Assembly (NCBI RefSeq): GCF_040219635.1
Contig: NZ_JAVJSC010000003.1
Span: 258,501-322,500 of the forward strand
Direction: 5' to 3'
DNA from: Pyruvatibacter sp.
GTDB taxonomy: Bacteria > Pseudomonadota > Alphaproteobacteria > CGMCC-115125
Length of the DNA stretch: 64,000 nucleotides
How positions within the stretch are numbered: position 1 is the stretch's first letter; every line of letters starts with the position of its first letter. The notes beneath the pieces are model-generated. The model saw only the letters and a program-made list of their open reading frames with translations. It was not told the origin of the DNA and ran no database searches. The translations under genes were made by a program, and so were the position numbers. Positions 49,236-58,998 of this stretch are shown here, one piece after another.

Positions 49236-52200
49236 ATGTTCCTGTCAGACCTGTCCGTTACCCGCCCTGTGTTTGCCATGGTATTGGGCATTCTTCTTGT
49301 GGTGTTCGGCATCGTGTCGTTTACCCAGCTTCCCCTGCGCCAATACCCTGACATTGACCCTCCCGTCGTCAGCATCGAAACCGGATACCCCGGCGCGGCA
49401 GCTTCCATTGTTGAAACCCGCATCACTGAGATCATCGAAGATCGTATTTCAGGCATTGAAGGCATCGATTTCATTGAAAGCAGCAGCGAGGACGGTGAAA
49501 GCAACATCACCATCCAGTTCAAGACCGGCCGCAACGTGGATGCTGCCGCAAACGACGTGCGCGACCGCGTATCGCGTATCCTCGACAACCTGCCCGAAGA
49601 AGCGAACCCGCCGGAAGTCCAGAAGGAAGACAGCAACCAGGACGTAATCGTATGGATGTCGCTGTCGAGCCCGGAAATGTCCGTGCTCCAACTAACCGAT
49701 TTTGCCGAGCGCTACGTGCTGGATCGTTTCTCCGTGCTGCCCGGCGTGGCGCGCGTGCGGCTGTCTGGTGCCAAGAGCTATTCAATGCGCATCTGGCTGG
49801 ACCGGCTGGAGATGGCCGCGCGCGGCCTGACCGCAACCGACGTCGAGCAGGCGTTGCGGGCTGAAAACGTCGAACTTCCCGCAGGTGCCGTAGAGAGTCT
49901 CGAGCGCCAGTTCACAGTGCGCATCGCACGTTCATTCAATAACGCGGACGATTTTGCACAGCTTGTGCTGGCCCGCGGCGACGACGGCTACCTCGTTCGC
50001 CTTGGTGATATTGCCCGCGTCGAGCGTGCGGCAGCCGAAGAGCGCACATTTTTCAGAGGCAATACCCTGCCGCGCGTTGGCCTTGGGATCGTCAAGCAGT
50101 CAACCGCCAATACCATTGAAGTGGCTCGCGCCGCCCAGGCTGAGGCCGCACGCCTCAACCCGACACTTCCTGATGGAATGGAAATCACCACCAGCTTCGA
50201 CACGTCCATCTATGTCGAGCAGGCGATCAACGAAGTGTACAAGACGCTCGGAATAGCCATGGTGCTGGTCATTCTGGTCATCCTTGCGTTTCTCGGCAAT
50301 CTGCGTGCCATGCTGGTGCCGGCCGTCACCGTGCCAATCTCGTTGATTGCCAGTTTCACACTCATCCTGATGCTCGGTTTCTCCATCAACCTGCTGACAC
50401 TGCTCGCGCTTGTGCTCGCCATCGGCCTGGTGGTGGACGACAGCATCGTGGTGCTTGAAAACATCCAGCGCCGCATGGACGAGCTGCGCGAAACACCGCT
50501 GGTGGCAGCCTTTGAAGGCACCCGTCAGGTGGGCTTCGCGGTAGTGGCCACCACCATGGTGCTGATCTCTGTATTTGTGCCCATCGCCTTCACCGAAGGA
50601 GACATCGGCCGCATCTTTGCAGAGTTCGCGCTAACCATGGCCGCCGCAGTGGCGATATCGAGCCTGGTTGCACTCACCATCTCGCCGATGATTGCATCCA
50701 AAATCCTCAAGCCCGGCATGTCCGACACCGGCATAGGTGTACGCGTCGAGAGCGCCCTGCGGTCAGCGCGTGCCAGCTATGGCCGGATGCTGGAATGGTC
50801 ACTGGCCCGTCCGGCAATTGTTGGCGGCGCATTTCTGGTTTTGCTGGCCGGCACAGTCGGGCTGTTTTCACTGCTGCCCAGCGAATATTCGCCGGAGGAA
50901 GACCGCGGCGCATTTTTCATCATCGTCAACGGGCCTGAAGGCGCAACTCACACCTATATGAATGAATACATGGATGAGATTGAAGCACGCCTTGTGCCCT
51001 ACCTTGAGTCCGGTGAAATGGGCACGCTGCTGGTGCGCAGTCCGCGCAGCTTTGGCAACGTCACAAGTTTCAACACCGGCATCGTCATCTCCGTTCTCAA
51101 CGACTGGTCGGACCGTCGTTCCGCTTTCGTCATCATGGATGAAATCAGGCAGAACCTATCGGACCTTCCCGGTGTGCGCGCCTTTCCGGTAATGCGGCGC
51201 GGCTTTGGCGGCGGCACGCAAAAGCCGGTGCAATTCGTGATCGGCGGCGGCACCTATGAAGAGCTGGCGCAGTGGCGCGACATCATTCTGGCGGAACTCG
51301 AAACCAACAATCCCGGTCTTGAAGACATCGACTGGGACTACAAGGAAACCCAGCCCCAGGTTGAGGTGGATGTGGATTACGACCGAGCCGCCGAACTGGG
51401 TGTGACGGTCTCGACCATCGGCCGCACATTGGAGACCATGCTCGGCTCACGCCGCGTCACCACCTATATCGATGGGGGCGAGGAGTATGATGTTATTCTG
51501 GAAGGCGAACGCGACGCCCAGCGCACACCAACTGACCTGCAGAACATCTATGTAAGGTCAGCGCGCTCAGGCCAACTCATTCCCCTGTCCAACCTTGTGA
51601 ACATCTCGGAGTCCGCCGGCTCGACAACGCTCAACCGCTACAACCGCGTGCGGGCCATTACACTGGAAGCAGATCTTGCGGACGGCCTGACGCTGGGCGA
51701 GGCGATCAACCACCTCAACGCCATTGTGGACGCCAAACTGCCGGATACCGTCGTGGTGGATTACAAGGGCGAGTCACGGGACTTTTTCGCCGCCAGTGGC
51801 GCGCTGTTGTTTGTATTCCTGCTTGGCATCGCCATCGTATTTTTGGTGCTGTCTGCCCAGTTTGAAAGTTTCATCCACCCGCTCATCATCATGCTGACGG
51901 TGCCTGTGGTGATCGGCGGCGGACTGCTGGGACTGTGGCTGACCGGCTCCACCCTCAACATCTACAGCCAGATCGGGCTGGTGATGCTGGTGGGACTCGC
52001 CGCCAAAAACGGCATTCTCATTGTCGAGTTTGCCAACCAGCTGCGCGACAAGGGTATGGAGTTTGGCACCGCACTGCGTGAGGCATCCCTCACCCGCTTC
52101 CGACCGATTTTGATGACCGGCATCACAACAGCCGCAGGCACATTCCCGCTTATTGTCGGCTCAGGGGCAGGCGCTGAAACCCGTGCTGTCATCGGCATTG

Positions 52201-52349
52201 TCGTGCTGACAGGTGTGCTTACATCCGTCGCGCTGACATTGTTCGTTGTGCCGGTAGCCTACAACCTGCTGGCCCGCAACACCGGGTCTCCCGGCGATGT
52301 GCGCCGTCGTCTGTTCCGCGAACGCCCGGCTAATCAGCCTGCGGAGTAA
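49236..52349 (+). CDS. RND multidrug efflux pump, inner-membrane permease (AcrB/MexF family)
   Basis: The 1037-residue proton-drug antiporter has the standard duplicated layout with twelve membrane helices. It starts SDLSVTRPVFAMVLGILLVV, LPLRQYPDIDPPVVSIETGYPGA (in parts), and IVETRITEIIEDRISGIEG. LALVLAIGLVVDDSIVVLENI holds the paired Asp residues of helix 4. GLVMLVGLAAKNGILIVEFAN and LTRFRPILMTGITTAAGTFP mark the second half. It follows the adaptor gene by 29 bp and forms one operon with it. Substrates unknown. Confidence 0.95.
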   Translation: MFLSDLSVTRPVFAMVLGILLVVFGIVSFTQLPLRQYPDIDPPVVSIETGYPGAAASIVETRITEIIEDRISGIEGIDFIESSSEDGESNITIQFKTGRNVDAAANDVRDRVSRILDNLPEEANPPEVQKEDSNQDVIVWMSLSSPEMSVLQLTDFAERYVLDRFSVLPGVARVRLSGAKSYSMRIWLDRLEMAARGLTATDVEQALRAENVELPAGAVESLERQFTVRIARSFNNADDFAQLVLARGDDGYLVRLGDIARVERAAAEERTFFRGNTLPRVGLGIVKQSTANTIEVARAAQAEAARLNPTLPDGMEITTSFDTSIYVEQAINEVYKTLGIAMVLVILVILAFLGNLRAMLVPAVTVPISLIASFTLILMLGFSINLLTLLALVLAIGLVVDDSIVVLENIQRRMDELRETPLVAAFEGTRQVGFAVVATTMVLISVFVPIAFTEGDIGRIFAEFALTMAAAVAISSLVALTISPMIASKILKPGMSDTGIGVRVESALRSARASYGRMLEWSLARPAIVGGAFLVLLAGTVGLFSLLPSEYSPEEDRGAFFIIVNGPEGATHTYMNEYMDEIEARLVPYLESGEMGTLLVRSPRSFGNVTSFNTGIVISVLNDWSDRRSAFVIMDEIRQNLSDLPGVRAFPVMRRGFGGGTQKPVQFVIGGGTYEELAQWRDIILAELETNNPGLEDIDWDYKETQPQVEVDVDYDRAAELGVTVSTIGRTLETMLGSRRVTTYIDGGEEYDVILEGERDAQRTPTDLQNIYVRSARSGQLIPLSNLVNISESAGSTTLNRYNRVRAITLEADLADGLTLGEAINHLNAIVDAKLPDTVVVDYKGESRDFFAASGALLFVFLLGIAIVFLVLSAQFESFIHPLIIMLTVPVVIGGGLLGLWLTGSTLNIYSQIGLVMLVGLAAKNGILIVEFANQLRDKGMEFGTALREASLTRFRPILMTGITTAAGTFPLIVGSGAGAETRAVIGIVVLTGVLTSVALTLFVVPVAYNLLARNTGSPGDVRRRLFRERPANQPAE

Positions 52350-52358
52350 CGCCGGCGC

Positions 52359-54731
52359 TCACTTCGCGGCCTTCACTTTGCGTGGCGCAACCTGCTCCAG
52401 CGCCCAGGCCAATGCCGGCAACAGCGTGACCGCACCAATCATGTTGACCAAAAACATGAACGACAGCAGCAGCCCCATGTCTGCCTGAAACTTGAGCGCC
52501 GAAAACGCCCAGCTTGCAACGCCAACGGCCAGCGTCAGCCCGGTGAACACAACGGCCATGCCGGTCTCCTGCATCACCTTGGGAAAGGCCTCTTCAATAG
52601 GCACGCCCGCTTCAAGCCGGAACTGCAATCGGTTGTAGATGTAAAACGCATAATCAACACCAATGCCCACCGCCAGCACCAGCACCGGCAGGGTGGACGA
52701 CTTGAGGCCGATGCCCAAAACCGTCATGAACCAGTATCCCACAAAGGTCGCCACCAGCAGCGGCGCGCAGCAGCAGATGACAGCCCGCCAGTCGCGGTAG
52801 GCAAACCCCACCAGCATAATGATGGCGATGAACACATAAATCAGCATCGGCATTTCGTTCTCAGCGATCACTTCGTTGGTCGCGGCAATGATGCCTGCAT
52901 TACCCGTCGCAAGCCTCAGCGTGAGACCTTCGGTCTGGTTTTCGGCAATATAGGTTTCCGCTGCGGCCACAACGCGCTTCACGGTTTCAGCCTTGTGGTC
53001 CGTCAGAAACGCAATCACCGGCATGACATCGCAGCGGCGATTTATGAGGCCGGTGCTGGATGGAATGGGTGCCGTGACCAGCCCAAGCGTCACCGAGTTG
53101 CGCGGCAGGGCCGTCCATTTGAGATCGTCCTGCATCCACAGGCGCATGTTGTTTTGCGCAACGGTGGCCGCCGACACAACGGCTGCCACACCTGGCACAT
53201 TGGCCATGTGCCAGCCATAGGCTTCAATGGCGCTCATGTACTTGTGCTCAATGCACGCCTCTCCCGGTGCCTCGATGACCGTCACAAACGCATCAAGCGA
53301 AATGGCAAAGTTCTCGGTGATGAACTGAACATCCTGATTGTAGCGCGCGTTTTCCCGCAGTTCCGGCAGCCCGGCGTGCAAATCGCCCACATGCCTGTCA
53401 CGGGACTGATAGACCGACACCACAAACAGCACGGCCCCAACTGCCAAAACCACCTTGGCGGGGCCGGGTCGCGCAACACCACCCAGCCGCCGCATCATCT
53501 CTGCGCGCGAGGCGCGCAGCTTTGTGATTTGAGCCACAAAGGTTTTACGCGGCGTCATGTATGACGCGATAAGCGGCAGCATGATGAGATTGGAAATAAT
53601 CTTCAGCGCAATGCCCACCGTCGCCACAACGGCCATTTCCTGAATGATGGGAATGGGCACAAGTGCCAGCGTAAGAAAGCCCACAAGGTCTGTTATCAGC
53701 GCCATGGAGCCGGGCAGAAACAAGCGGCTGAACGTTGACCGCGCCGCTTCATCAGCCGTGCGCCCTTCAATCAGTTCGCTCGTGAACAAATTGATCTGCT
53801 GCACGCCATGACTGACGCCAATGGCATACACCAGAAACGGCACCAGAATGGCCAGCGGGTCCAGCCCGTAGCCCAGCAGATACAGGACACCGAACTGCCA
53901 GATCACGGACGCAAGCGAACTGCCCACCGCCAGCACCGTGAGGCGAAACGACCGTGCATAAAAGTAAACCGCTATCGCCGTCAGCAGGAACGCCAGTGCA
54001 AAAAACACAACAACACCGCGCGCACCATCGGCAATATCGCCAATGCCCTTGGCAAACCCGATGATGTGGATCCTGACCTCATCGTCTTCAAACTTGCCGC
54101 GCAGCCCGGTTTCAAGCTGATGCGCAAGTTCGATATAATCCAGCCGTTCGCCCGTAATCGGGTTGATTTCGGCAAGCTCGAACCGAATGAGAACAGCACT
54201 ATTGTCAATCGCCACATACTGGCCCGCAAATCCGCCGCGCACAGTGTCAATGCGAATGTCCTCGAGCGCTTCAGGCGTAATGCGCTCGCGCGTGACATGG
54301 GCGGGGATCAGGTTGTAGGCGCGAAAGCCTTCTTCGGTCACTTCAACCACACGGGTGTTGGGTGTCCACATGGAGCGGATCGTCGCGCGATCCACACCAG
54401 GCAGATAAAACACCTCGTCAGAAATATCGTAGTAGCGGGTGAAGAACTCGGGCGTCCAGACGTCGCCACTTACCGCCTCCACCGCCACCATCACCGCATT
54501 GGCGCCGGGCAGTTTCTCACGATAATCCGTGAACGTCTCAATATAGGGATGTTCGTCCGGCAACTGCTTGAGGAAGCCCGCATCCACAGAAAGCTGCGTC
54601 GCCAGAACGCCGGTGACAAGCGTCAATAACGCAAAGGCAGACAGGATGATGCCCCGGCGCGCAAACAACACGCGCTCGGCCGCCGAAACAAAATCACCGA
54701 GACGACCGGGCGCAACAGATGGTGCAGACAT
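52359..54731 (-). CDS. MMPL/RND-superfamily exporter
   Basis: The 790-residue protein is an RND-type exporter of the MMPL group, with helix 1 near residues 30-50, a periplasmic loop beginning VDAGFLKQLPDEHPYIETF, and helices such as ILVPFLVYAIGVSHGVQQINL and VLVLAVGIGVDYAFYIYNRL in the two halves, the latter with the GxxxDY motif used for proton transfer. Such proteins transport lipids or hydrophobic compounds, and homologues are found in hydrocarbon and sterol users. It converges on the RND pump gene with 9 bp between stops. Confidence 0.88.
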   Translation of the reverse strand: MSAPSVAPGRLGDFVSAAERVLFARRGIILSAFALLTLVTGVLATQLSVDAGFLKQLPDEHPYIETFTDYREKLPGANAVMVAVEAVSGDVWTPEFFTRYYDISDEVFYLPGVDRATIRSMWTPNTRVVEVTEEGFRAYNLIPAHVTRERITPEALEDIRIDTVRGGFAGQYVAIDNSAVLIRFELAEINPITGERLDYIELAHQLETGLRGKFEDDEVRIHIIGFAKGIGDIADGARGVVVFFALAFLLTAIAVYFYARSFRLTVLAVGSSLASVIWQFGVLYLLGYGLDPLAILVPFLVYAIGVSHGVQQINLFTSELIEGRTADEAARSTFSRLFLPGSMALITDLVGFLTLALVPIPIIQEMAVVATVGIALKIISNLIMLPLIASYMTPRKTFVAQITKLRASRAEMMRRLGGVARPGPAKVVLAVGAVLFVVSVYQSRDRHVGDLHAGLPELRENARYNQDVQFITENFAISLDAFVTVIEAPGEACIEHKYMSAIEAYGWHMANVPGVAAVVSAATVAQNNMRLWMQDDLKWTALPRNSVTLGLVTAPIPSSTGLINRRCDVMPVIAFLTDHKAETVKRVVAAAETYIAENQTEGLTLRLATGNAGIIAATNEVIAENEMPMLIYVFIAIIMLVGFAYRDWRAVICCCAPLLVATFVGYWFMTVLGIGLKSSTLPVLVLAVGIGVDYAFYIYNRLQFRLEAGVPIEEAFPKVMQETGMAVVFTGLTLAVGVASWAFSALKFQADMGLLLSFMFLVNMIGAVTLLPALAWALEQVAPRKVKAAK

Positions 54732-54870
54732 TTATGAAAACCCTGGAACAAGAGACTGGTGCGGATCTGCGCACCTGATTGTGCTCGCACATCTCCAACC
54801 TCCCCACAAGAGATGCACATCGCCACACATAGTTTTTGATTAGATGCCGGTTTCATGGCCAACTGCTGGC

Positions 54871-55965
54871 ATGGCAAACACCGCCTCACCCAACGGTGAA
54901 CTTATCGCCGCAATGACAGCACTCCTGCCGCCCCTGCTGGTGGCACTGGATACGCTTGAATACGTCGCCCGCAAGCTGCACCCACCACAGCTGGACGAAC
55001 TGACAGACCACGTGGCAGGGGTCGATATGGCCGTGCGCGATGCCCGTCCTCAGTTTGAGACAGCGCCCTGGCCAGACCATCTTCTCCCCATGCGCGATCG
55101 TGTGCTCAAGGCGGCCGACGAAGTGCTGGCCGCCTATGGCGAACTGACGGCTGCCCGCAACGCGGCCAACCCCATTATGGATGTCTTCAAGGCGCTGCGT
55201 CACACACCGCGCGCGAGCGAAGCCATCTATCCGGTATCTGCCATTCTGCCGCCCGTCAGCCGGTATTTTCTAGACCCGGACATGCGCGACGACACAGCGC
55301 GCCTGGACGCCCTGTCAACTGGCGCGGACCGCGACAACACCGGCGTGATTGAGGCCAGCAACGAGCGCGGCCAGCGCGGCGGTTTTTCACTTTATGTGCC
55401 GGAAGATTATGACGAAACCCTCGCCTGCCCGCTGGTAATGGCGTTGCATGGTGGTTCGGGGCACGGCCGGGGCTTCTTGTGGACGTGGCTGCGATCGGCC
55501 CGCAGCCGTGGCGCGATCCTCATCACGCCAACGTCACGCGGCGATACCTGGTCGCTGATGGGGCCGGACGAAGACACACCCAACATTGAAGCGATGCTGG
55601 CGCATGTGCGCAGCCGCTGGAATATCAATGCCGATAAAATGCTGCTTACCGGCATGAGCGACGGCGGCACTTTCTCCTATGTCAGCGGCCTGCGCGAGGA
55701 AAGTCCGTTTACGCACCTGGCCCCCATGTCGGCCGCCTTCCATCCGATGCTGGCAGAAATGGCCTCAGCCACGCGCACGGCGAACCTGCCGACCTATATT
55801 GTGCATGGTGAGCTTGATTGGATGTTCCCAAGCAAGTTTGCCGAACTGGCAGCGCAAACCCTGACAGCAGCAGGCGCAAAGGTGGAGCTGGAAATCATTC
55901 CGGACCTGTCCCACACCTATCCGCGCGAAGTGAATGCCCGCGTAATGGATTGGTTCCTCGCATAA
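54871..55965 (+). CDS. Alpha/beta hydrolase, PHB-depolymerase/phospholipase-like
   Basis: The product of 364 residues has an N-terminal helical region of about 150 residues with no known match and a C-terminal alpha/beta hydrolase domain: FSLYVPEDYDETLACPLVMALHGGSG (in parts), ILITPTSRGDTWSLMG, the nucleophile motif LTGMSDGGTFS, and HGELDWMFP with IPDLSHTYP giving the Asp and His. The domain order resembles serine esterases of the Dienelactone/PHB-depolymerase branch. Start is uncertain between ATG 54844 and 54871; neither has a good ribosome binding site. No signal peptide. Confidence 0.8.
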   Translation: MANTASPNGELIAAMTALLPPLLVALDTLEYVARKLHPPQLDELTDHVAGVDMAVRDARPQFETAPWPDHLLPMRDRVLKAADEVLAAYGELTAARNAANPIMDVFKALRHTPRASEAIYPVSAILPPVSRYFLDPDMRDDTARLDALSTGADRDNTGVIEASNERGQRGGFSLYVPEDYDETLACPLVMALHGGSGHGRGFLWTWLRSARSRGAILITPTSRGDTWSLMGPDEDTPNIEAMLAHVRSRWNINADKMLLTGMSDGGTFSYVSGLREESPFTHLAPMSAAFHPMLAEMASATRTANLPTYIVHGELDWMFPSKFAELAAQTLTAAGAKVELEIIPDLSHTYPREVNARVMDWFLA

Positions 55966-55972
55966 CCGGGCG

Positions 55973-56009
55973 CACAAAAAAATGGTGCCCCGCTAATGCG
56001 GGGCACCAT
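55973..56009 (-). terminator. Intrinsic terminator of the first P450 gene
   Basis: Bases 55982-55993 and 55998-56009 form a perfect 12-pair stem around TAAT. On the minus strand the stem is followed directly by TTTTTT, 24 bases after the P450 stop codon. The plus strand lacks a T tract, so it works mainly for the P450 transcript but may also block the converging hydrolase. Confidence 0.9.
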
Positions 56010-56033
56010 GATCAGAACGGCGTACAATCTGCT

Positions 56034-57296
56034 CTAGGCTGGAATGCGCACCGGCATATATGTGTAGCCCTTCACGAAACAGCCGGATGACCGCGTCGGC
56101 TCCGCCATGACTTCAATCTTCGGGAACCGTTTGAGAATTTCTTCCCACAGGATCTTGATCTGCAGTTCGCCCAGCCGGTTGCCAACGCAGCGATGAATGC
56201 CATAGCCAAATGACATCTGCCGACGGGCATTTGCGCGGTCGATAATCACCTCGTCTGGATTCTCGAAAACTTCGGTGTCGCGGTTGCCGGACACGTACCA
56301 CATGGCAACTTTGTCACCTTTCTTGATCTGCGCTCCGTTGAGCTCAATGTCTTCAAGGGCGGTGCGACGCATATGCGCCAATGGTGTTTGCCAACGAATG
56401 ATCTCGGATGAGAGGTTCGGGATAAGGTCCGGGTTGGCAATCAGTTTGTCGTATTCGGCGGGAAACTTGTTCAGGGCATAAACGCTGGCGGTCATGGAAT
56501 TGCGCGTGGTGTCGTTGCCGCCGACAATCAGCAGAACAATGTTTCCCAGATACTCCATCGGGTCCATGTTCTTGGTCGATTCACCGCGTGTCAGCATGGT
56601 GATGAGGTCATTGCCCGGCGTCTCGGAGTTGACACGCTCATTCCAAAGCCGGGTGAAATATTCAAGACACTCCAGCAGATGCGCCTTTTGTGCTTCCTCG
56701 CCGCCCTCGACATCTTCGGATGCTGTCGTCGCCATGTCTGACCAGAAGGTCAGCTTGCGCCGGTCCTCGAAGGGAAAGTCAAACAGCGTTGCAAGCATCA
56801 TGGTGGTCAGTTCGATGGAGACTTTGTCCACCCAATCGAATGTTTCACCGCGTGGCAGGCTGTCCAGCACCTTGCCCGTGCGTTCGCGGATCAGACCTTC
56901 CCAGTTTTTCAGATTGGCCGGAGCCACAATCGGCTGCACGGTCTTGCGCTGCTCGTCGTGCTTGGGCGGGTCCATGGCAATGAACATGGGAAGCTGAAAA
57001 TCTTCCAGACCATCGGAAAGCGTAATGCCGCCGTGGGTCCAGTCTGACGAGAACACGTGGTGGTTTGTATCCACCGCCATGATGTCTTCGTAACGGGTAA
57101 CCGACCAGAACGCGCCGAACTCTTCATCGTAGGATTTATGCACCGGCGATTCTTTGCGCAGGCGCTCGAAATAGGGCCAGATCGCATCCGCCTCAAAGAG
57201 GCGCTTGTCGGCCGGATTGATGTCCTCAAGCGGCATACTCCATGCGCGCTTTGTATGGTCAATATCCGCCTGCGGTTCTGCAACAGCCTGTGACAT
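56034..57296 (-). CDS. Cytochrome P450, CYP153 alkane/fatty-acid omega-hydroxylase family (copy 1)
   Basis: The 420-residue cytoplasmic P450 closely follows CYP153 enzymes: SMPLEDINPADKRLF, YFERLRKESPVHKS, RYEDIMAVDTNHHVFSS, LPMFIAMDPPKHDEQR, the I-helix GGNDTTRNSMT, EIIRWQTPLAHMRR (ExxR), and the heme loop FGYGIHRCVGNRLGE with Cys370. CYP153s hydroxylate the terminal carbon of medium-chain alkanes and fatty acids with ferredoxin and its reductase, which are not encoded nearby. A signal-less MSQAVAEP start at ATG 57296 is supported by GGAGAG upstream. It lies 120 bp behind the second copy on the same strand. Confidence 0.95.
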   Translation of the reverse strand: MSQAVAEPQADIDHTKRAWSMPLEDINPADKRLFEADAIWPYFERLRKESPVHKSYDEEFGAFWSVTRYEDIMAVDTNHHVFSSDWTHGGITLSDGLEDFQLPMFIAMDPPKHDEQRKTVQPIVAPANLKNWEGLIRERTGKVLDSLPRGETFDWVDKVSIELTTMMLATLFDFPFEDRRKLTFWSDMATTASEDVEGGEEAQKAHLLECLEYFTRLWNERVNSETPGNDLITMLTRGESTKNMDPMEYLGNIVLLIVGGNDTTRNSMTASVYALNKFPAEYDKLIANPDLIPNLSSEIIRWQTPLAHMRRTALEDIELNGAQIKKGDKVAMWYVSGNRDTEVFENPDEVIIDRANARRQMSFGYGIHRCVGNRLGELQIKILWEEILKRFPKIEVMAEPTRSSGCFVKGYTYMPVRIPA

Positions 57297-57416
57297 AAAC
57301 TTCTCTCCTGTTCGCGATCCGATATTGCCGACCCGAATGTTAACGCATGGAATATTAATGCCGATGCCCACATTACGTGAGCGCTCCGCATATGATTTTC
57401 AACGGCCCCACACGCG

Positions 57417-58694
57417 TTACGCGGGAATGCGCACCGGCATGTAGGTGTAGCCCTTCACAAAGACTGACTTCGTGCGGGTCGGCTCGTCCATGAGCTCAAT
57501 CTTGGGGAAGCGCTTGAGCACTTCTTCCCAGAGGATCTTGATCTGCAACTCACCCAGACGGTTGCCGACACAGCGGTGAATGCCATAGCCGAATGACATC
57601 TGCCGCCGGGCATTGGCGCGGTCGATAATCACATCATCAGCGTTATCGAAAACATCCGCGTCACGGTTGCCGGAGACGTACCACATAGCAACCTTGTCGC
57701 CCTTCTTGATCTGCGCACCGTTGAGCTCGATGTCTTCAACAGCCGTGCGACGCATATGCGCAAGCGGCGTCTGCCAACGGATGATCTCGGACGACAGGTT
57801 GGGGATCAGGTCGGGTTTCGCCAGCAGCTTGTCGTATTCAGCCGGGAACTTGTTGAGCGCATAAACGCTGCCGGTCATCGAGTTGCGGGTCGTGTCATTG
57901 CCGCCAACGATGAGCAGAATGATGTTCCCCAGATACTCCATCGGGTCCATGTTCTTGGTCGATTCACCGCGCGTCAGCATGGTGATGAGATCGTTGCCCG
58001 GCGTGTCGGAGTTGACCCGGTCGTTCCAGATGCCTGTGAAGGCTTCAAGGCACTCCATCAGTTCGGCACGCCACTGCTCGTCGTCCGCCACGATGTCCGG
58101 GTTGTTGCGGCCCGTCGCCACATCAGACCAGCGCGTGAGCTTGCGGCGCTCTTCAAACGGGAAATCAAACAGTGTGGCGAGCATCATGGTGGTCAGCTCG
58201 ACGGACACATTGTCCACCCAGTCAAATGTTTCACCGCGCGGCAGGCTGTCCAGAATCTGGCCCGTGCGCTCGCGGATCAGGCCTTCCCAGTTTTTCAGAT
58301 TGTTGGGCGCCACAATCGGCTGCACTGTAATACGCTGTGCATCGTGCTTGGGCGGGTCCATGGCAATGAACATGGGAAGCTGAAAATCAGAAATCTGATC
58401 GAACAGTGTGATACCGCCGTGTTCCCAGCTTGAGGAAAAAACCTGGTGGTTGGTGTCCACCGCCATGATGTCTTCATAGCGGGTCACCGACCAGTAATCA
58501 CCAAAGTCGGGAGAGTGTCCTTTGTGCACCGGCGCTTCTTTACGCAGGCGCTCAAAATAGGGCCATATGGCATCAGCCTGAAAAATGTCCGGGTCTGCCA
58601 CATTGATGTCTTCTAACGGCATGGACCATGCGCGTTCTGTATGATCGACGCCGGCAGCATCGGGGGCTGGTGTGTCAGCTATAGCCTGAGACAT
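57417..58694 (-). CDS. Cytochrome P450, CYP153 family (copy 2)
   Basis: The 425-residue protein is a paralogue of the preceding P450, with the same landmarks: SMPLEDINVADPDIFQ, RYEDIMAVDTNHQVFSS, MFIAMDPPKHDAQR, GGNDTTRNSMTGS, EIIRWQTPLAHMRR and FGYGIHRCVGNRLGE (heme Cys375). The two sequences agree over most of their length and diverge mainly in the N-terminal 20 residues, around residues 90-115, and in the region after the E(R)RKL motif. ATG 58694 has GGAAGGA upstream; the in-frame extension to 58952 runs across a palindrome and is noncoding. It is probably the first gene of a two-gene operon. Confidence 0.95.
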   Translation of the reverse strand: MSQAIADTPAPDAAGVDHTERAWSMPLEDINVADPDIFQADAIWPYFERLRKEAPVHKGHSPDFGDYWSVTRYEDIMAVDTNHQVFSSSWEHGGITLFDQISDFQLPMFIAMDPPKHDAQRITVQPIVAPNNLKNWEGLIRERTGQILDSLPRGETFDWVDNVSVELTTMMLATLFDFPFEERRKLTRWSDVATGRNNPDIVADDEQWRAELMECLEAFTGIWNDRVNSDTPGNDLITMLTRGESTKNMDPMEYLGNIILLIVGGNDTTRNSMTGSVYALNKFPAEYDKLLAKPDLIPNLSSEIIRWQTPLAHMRRTAVEDIELNGAQIKKGDKVAMWYVSGNRDADVFDNADDVIIDRANARRQMSFGYGIHRCVGNRLGELQIKILWEEVLKRFPKIELMDEPTRTKSVFVKGYTYMPVRIPA

Positions 58695-58870
58695 GACAGA
58701 GTTTCCTTCCAAACAGCAGTGCGGGACTAACCACGCACACAAACTGATATCTCCCTCCCTCTTTTGGCCCGTACGCCGGGCGGAGAGTGGAGAAGCACGT
58801 TGCGCCGCAGGAGTGCCTGCGACCATTTTTCCAAGCGTAACGCAACGCAGAGCGGGTTTCGAGCAAAAAG

Positions 58871-58886
58871 ATGACGCTAGCGTCAT
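58871..58886. promoter_or_regulatory. Perfect 16-bp palindrome, candidate operator
   Basis: ATGACGCTAGCGTCAT is self-complementary over all 16 bases and is flanked by A-rich and T-rich runs. It lies 177 bases upstream of the CYP153 start. The size and symmetry suit a TetR- or similar dimeric repressor. No regulator gene is adjacent, so the binding protein is unknown. A transcribed copy could also fold as a stem. Confidence 0.5.
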
Positions 58887-58934
58887 TTTTGCTGCAGCGC
58901 GAAAAGCGCGCAGCAATGGCACGCGCGGGCGAAA

Positions 58935-58972
58935 AAAAAGCGGGTATCTCAAAAGGAGAATACCCGCTTTTT
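58935..58972. terminator. Bidirectional intrinsic terminator after the flavin oxidoreductase gene
   Basis: Bases 58935-58947 and 58960-58972 pair over 13 bases (AAAAAGCGGGTAT with its complement) around a 12-base loop. On the minus strand the stem ends in a run of T, 26 bases after the stop codon of the oxidoreductase gene. It separates that gene from the CYP153 operon promoter. Confidence 0.88.
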
Positions 58973-58998
58973 GTACATGTCAGCCTGTCTGGCGGCAG

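Larger units (their letters stand above)
58695..58998. promoter_or_regulatory. 304-bp intergenic region upstream of the CYP153 pair
   Basis: This gap contains the promoter region of the P450 genes, a perfect 16-bp palindrome (58871-58886), a 9-pair stem around 58891-58913, and the terminator of the flavin oxidoreductase gene (58935-58972). I see no gene in it. The open frame across it in the P450 phase lacks a ribosome binding site and family similarity. Confidence 0.6.

Noticed and set aside
58695..58952. Extension of the second CYP153 by 86 residues
   Set aside because: The segment is basic and Cys-rich, spans the palindrome and has no ribosome binding site, while ATG 58694 has GGAAGGA and aligns with the first copy.
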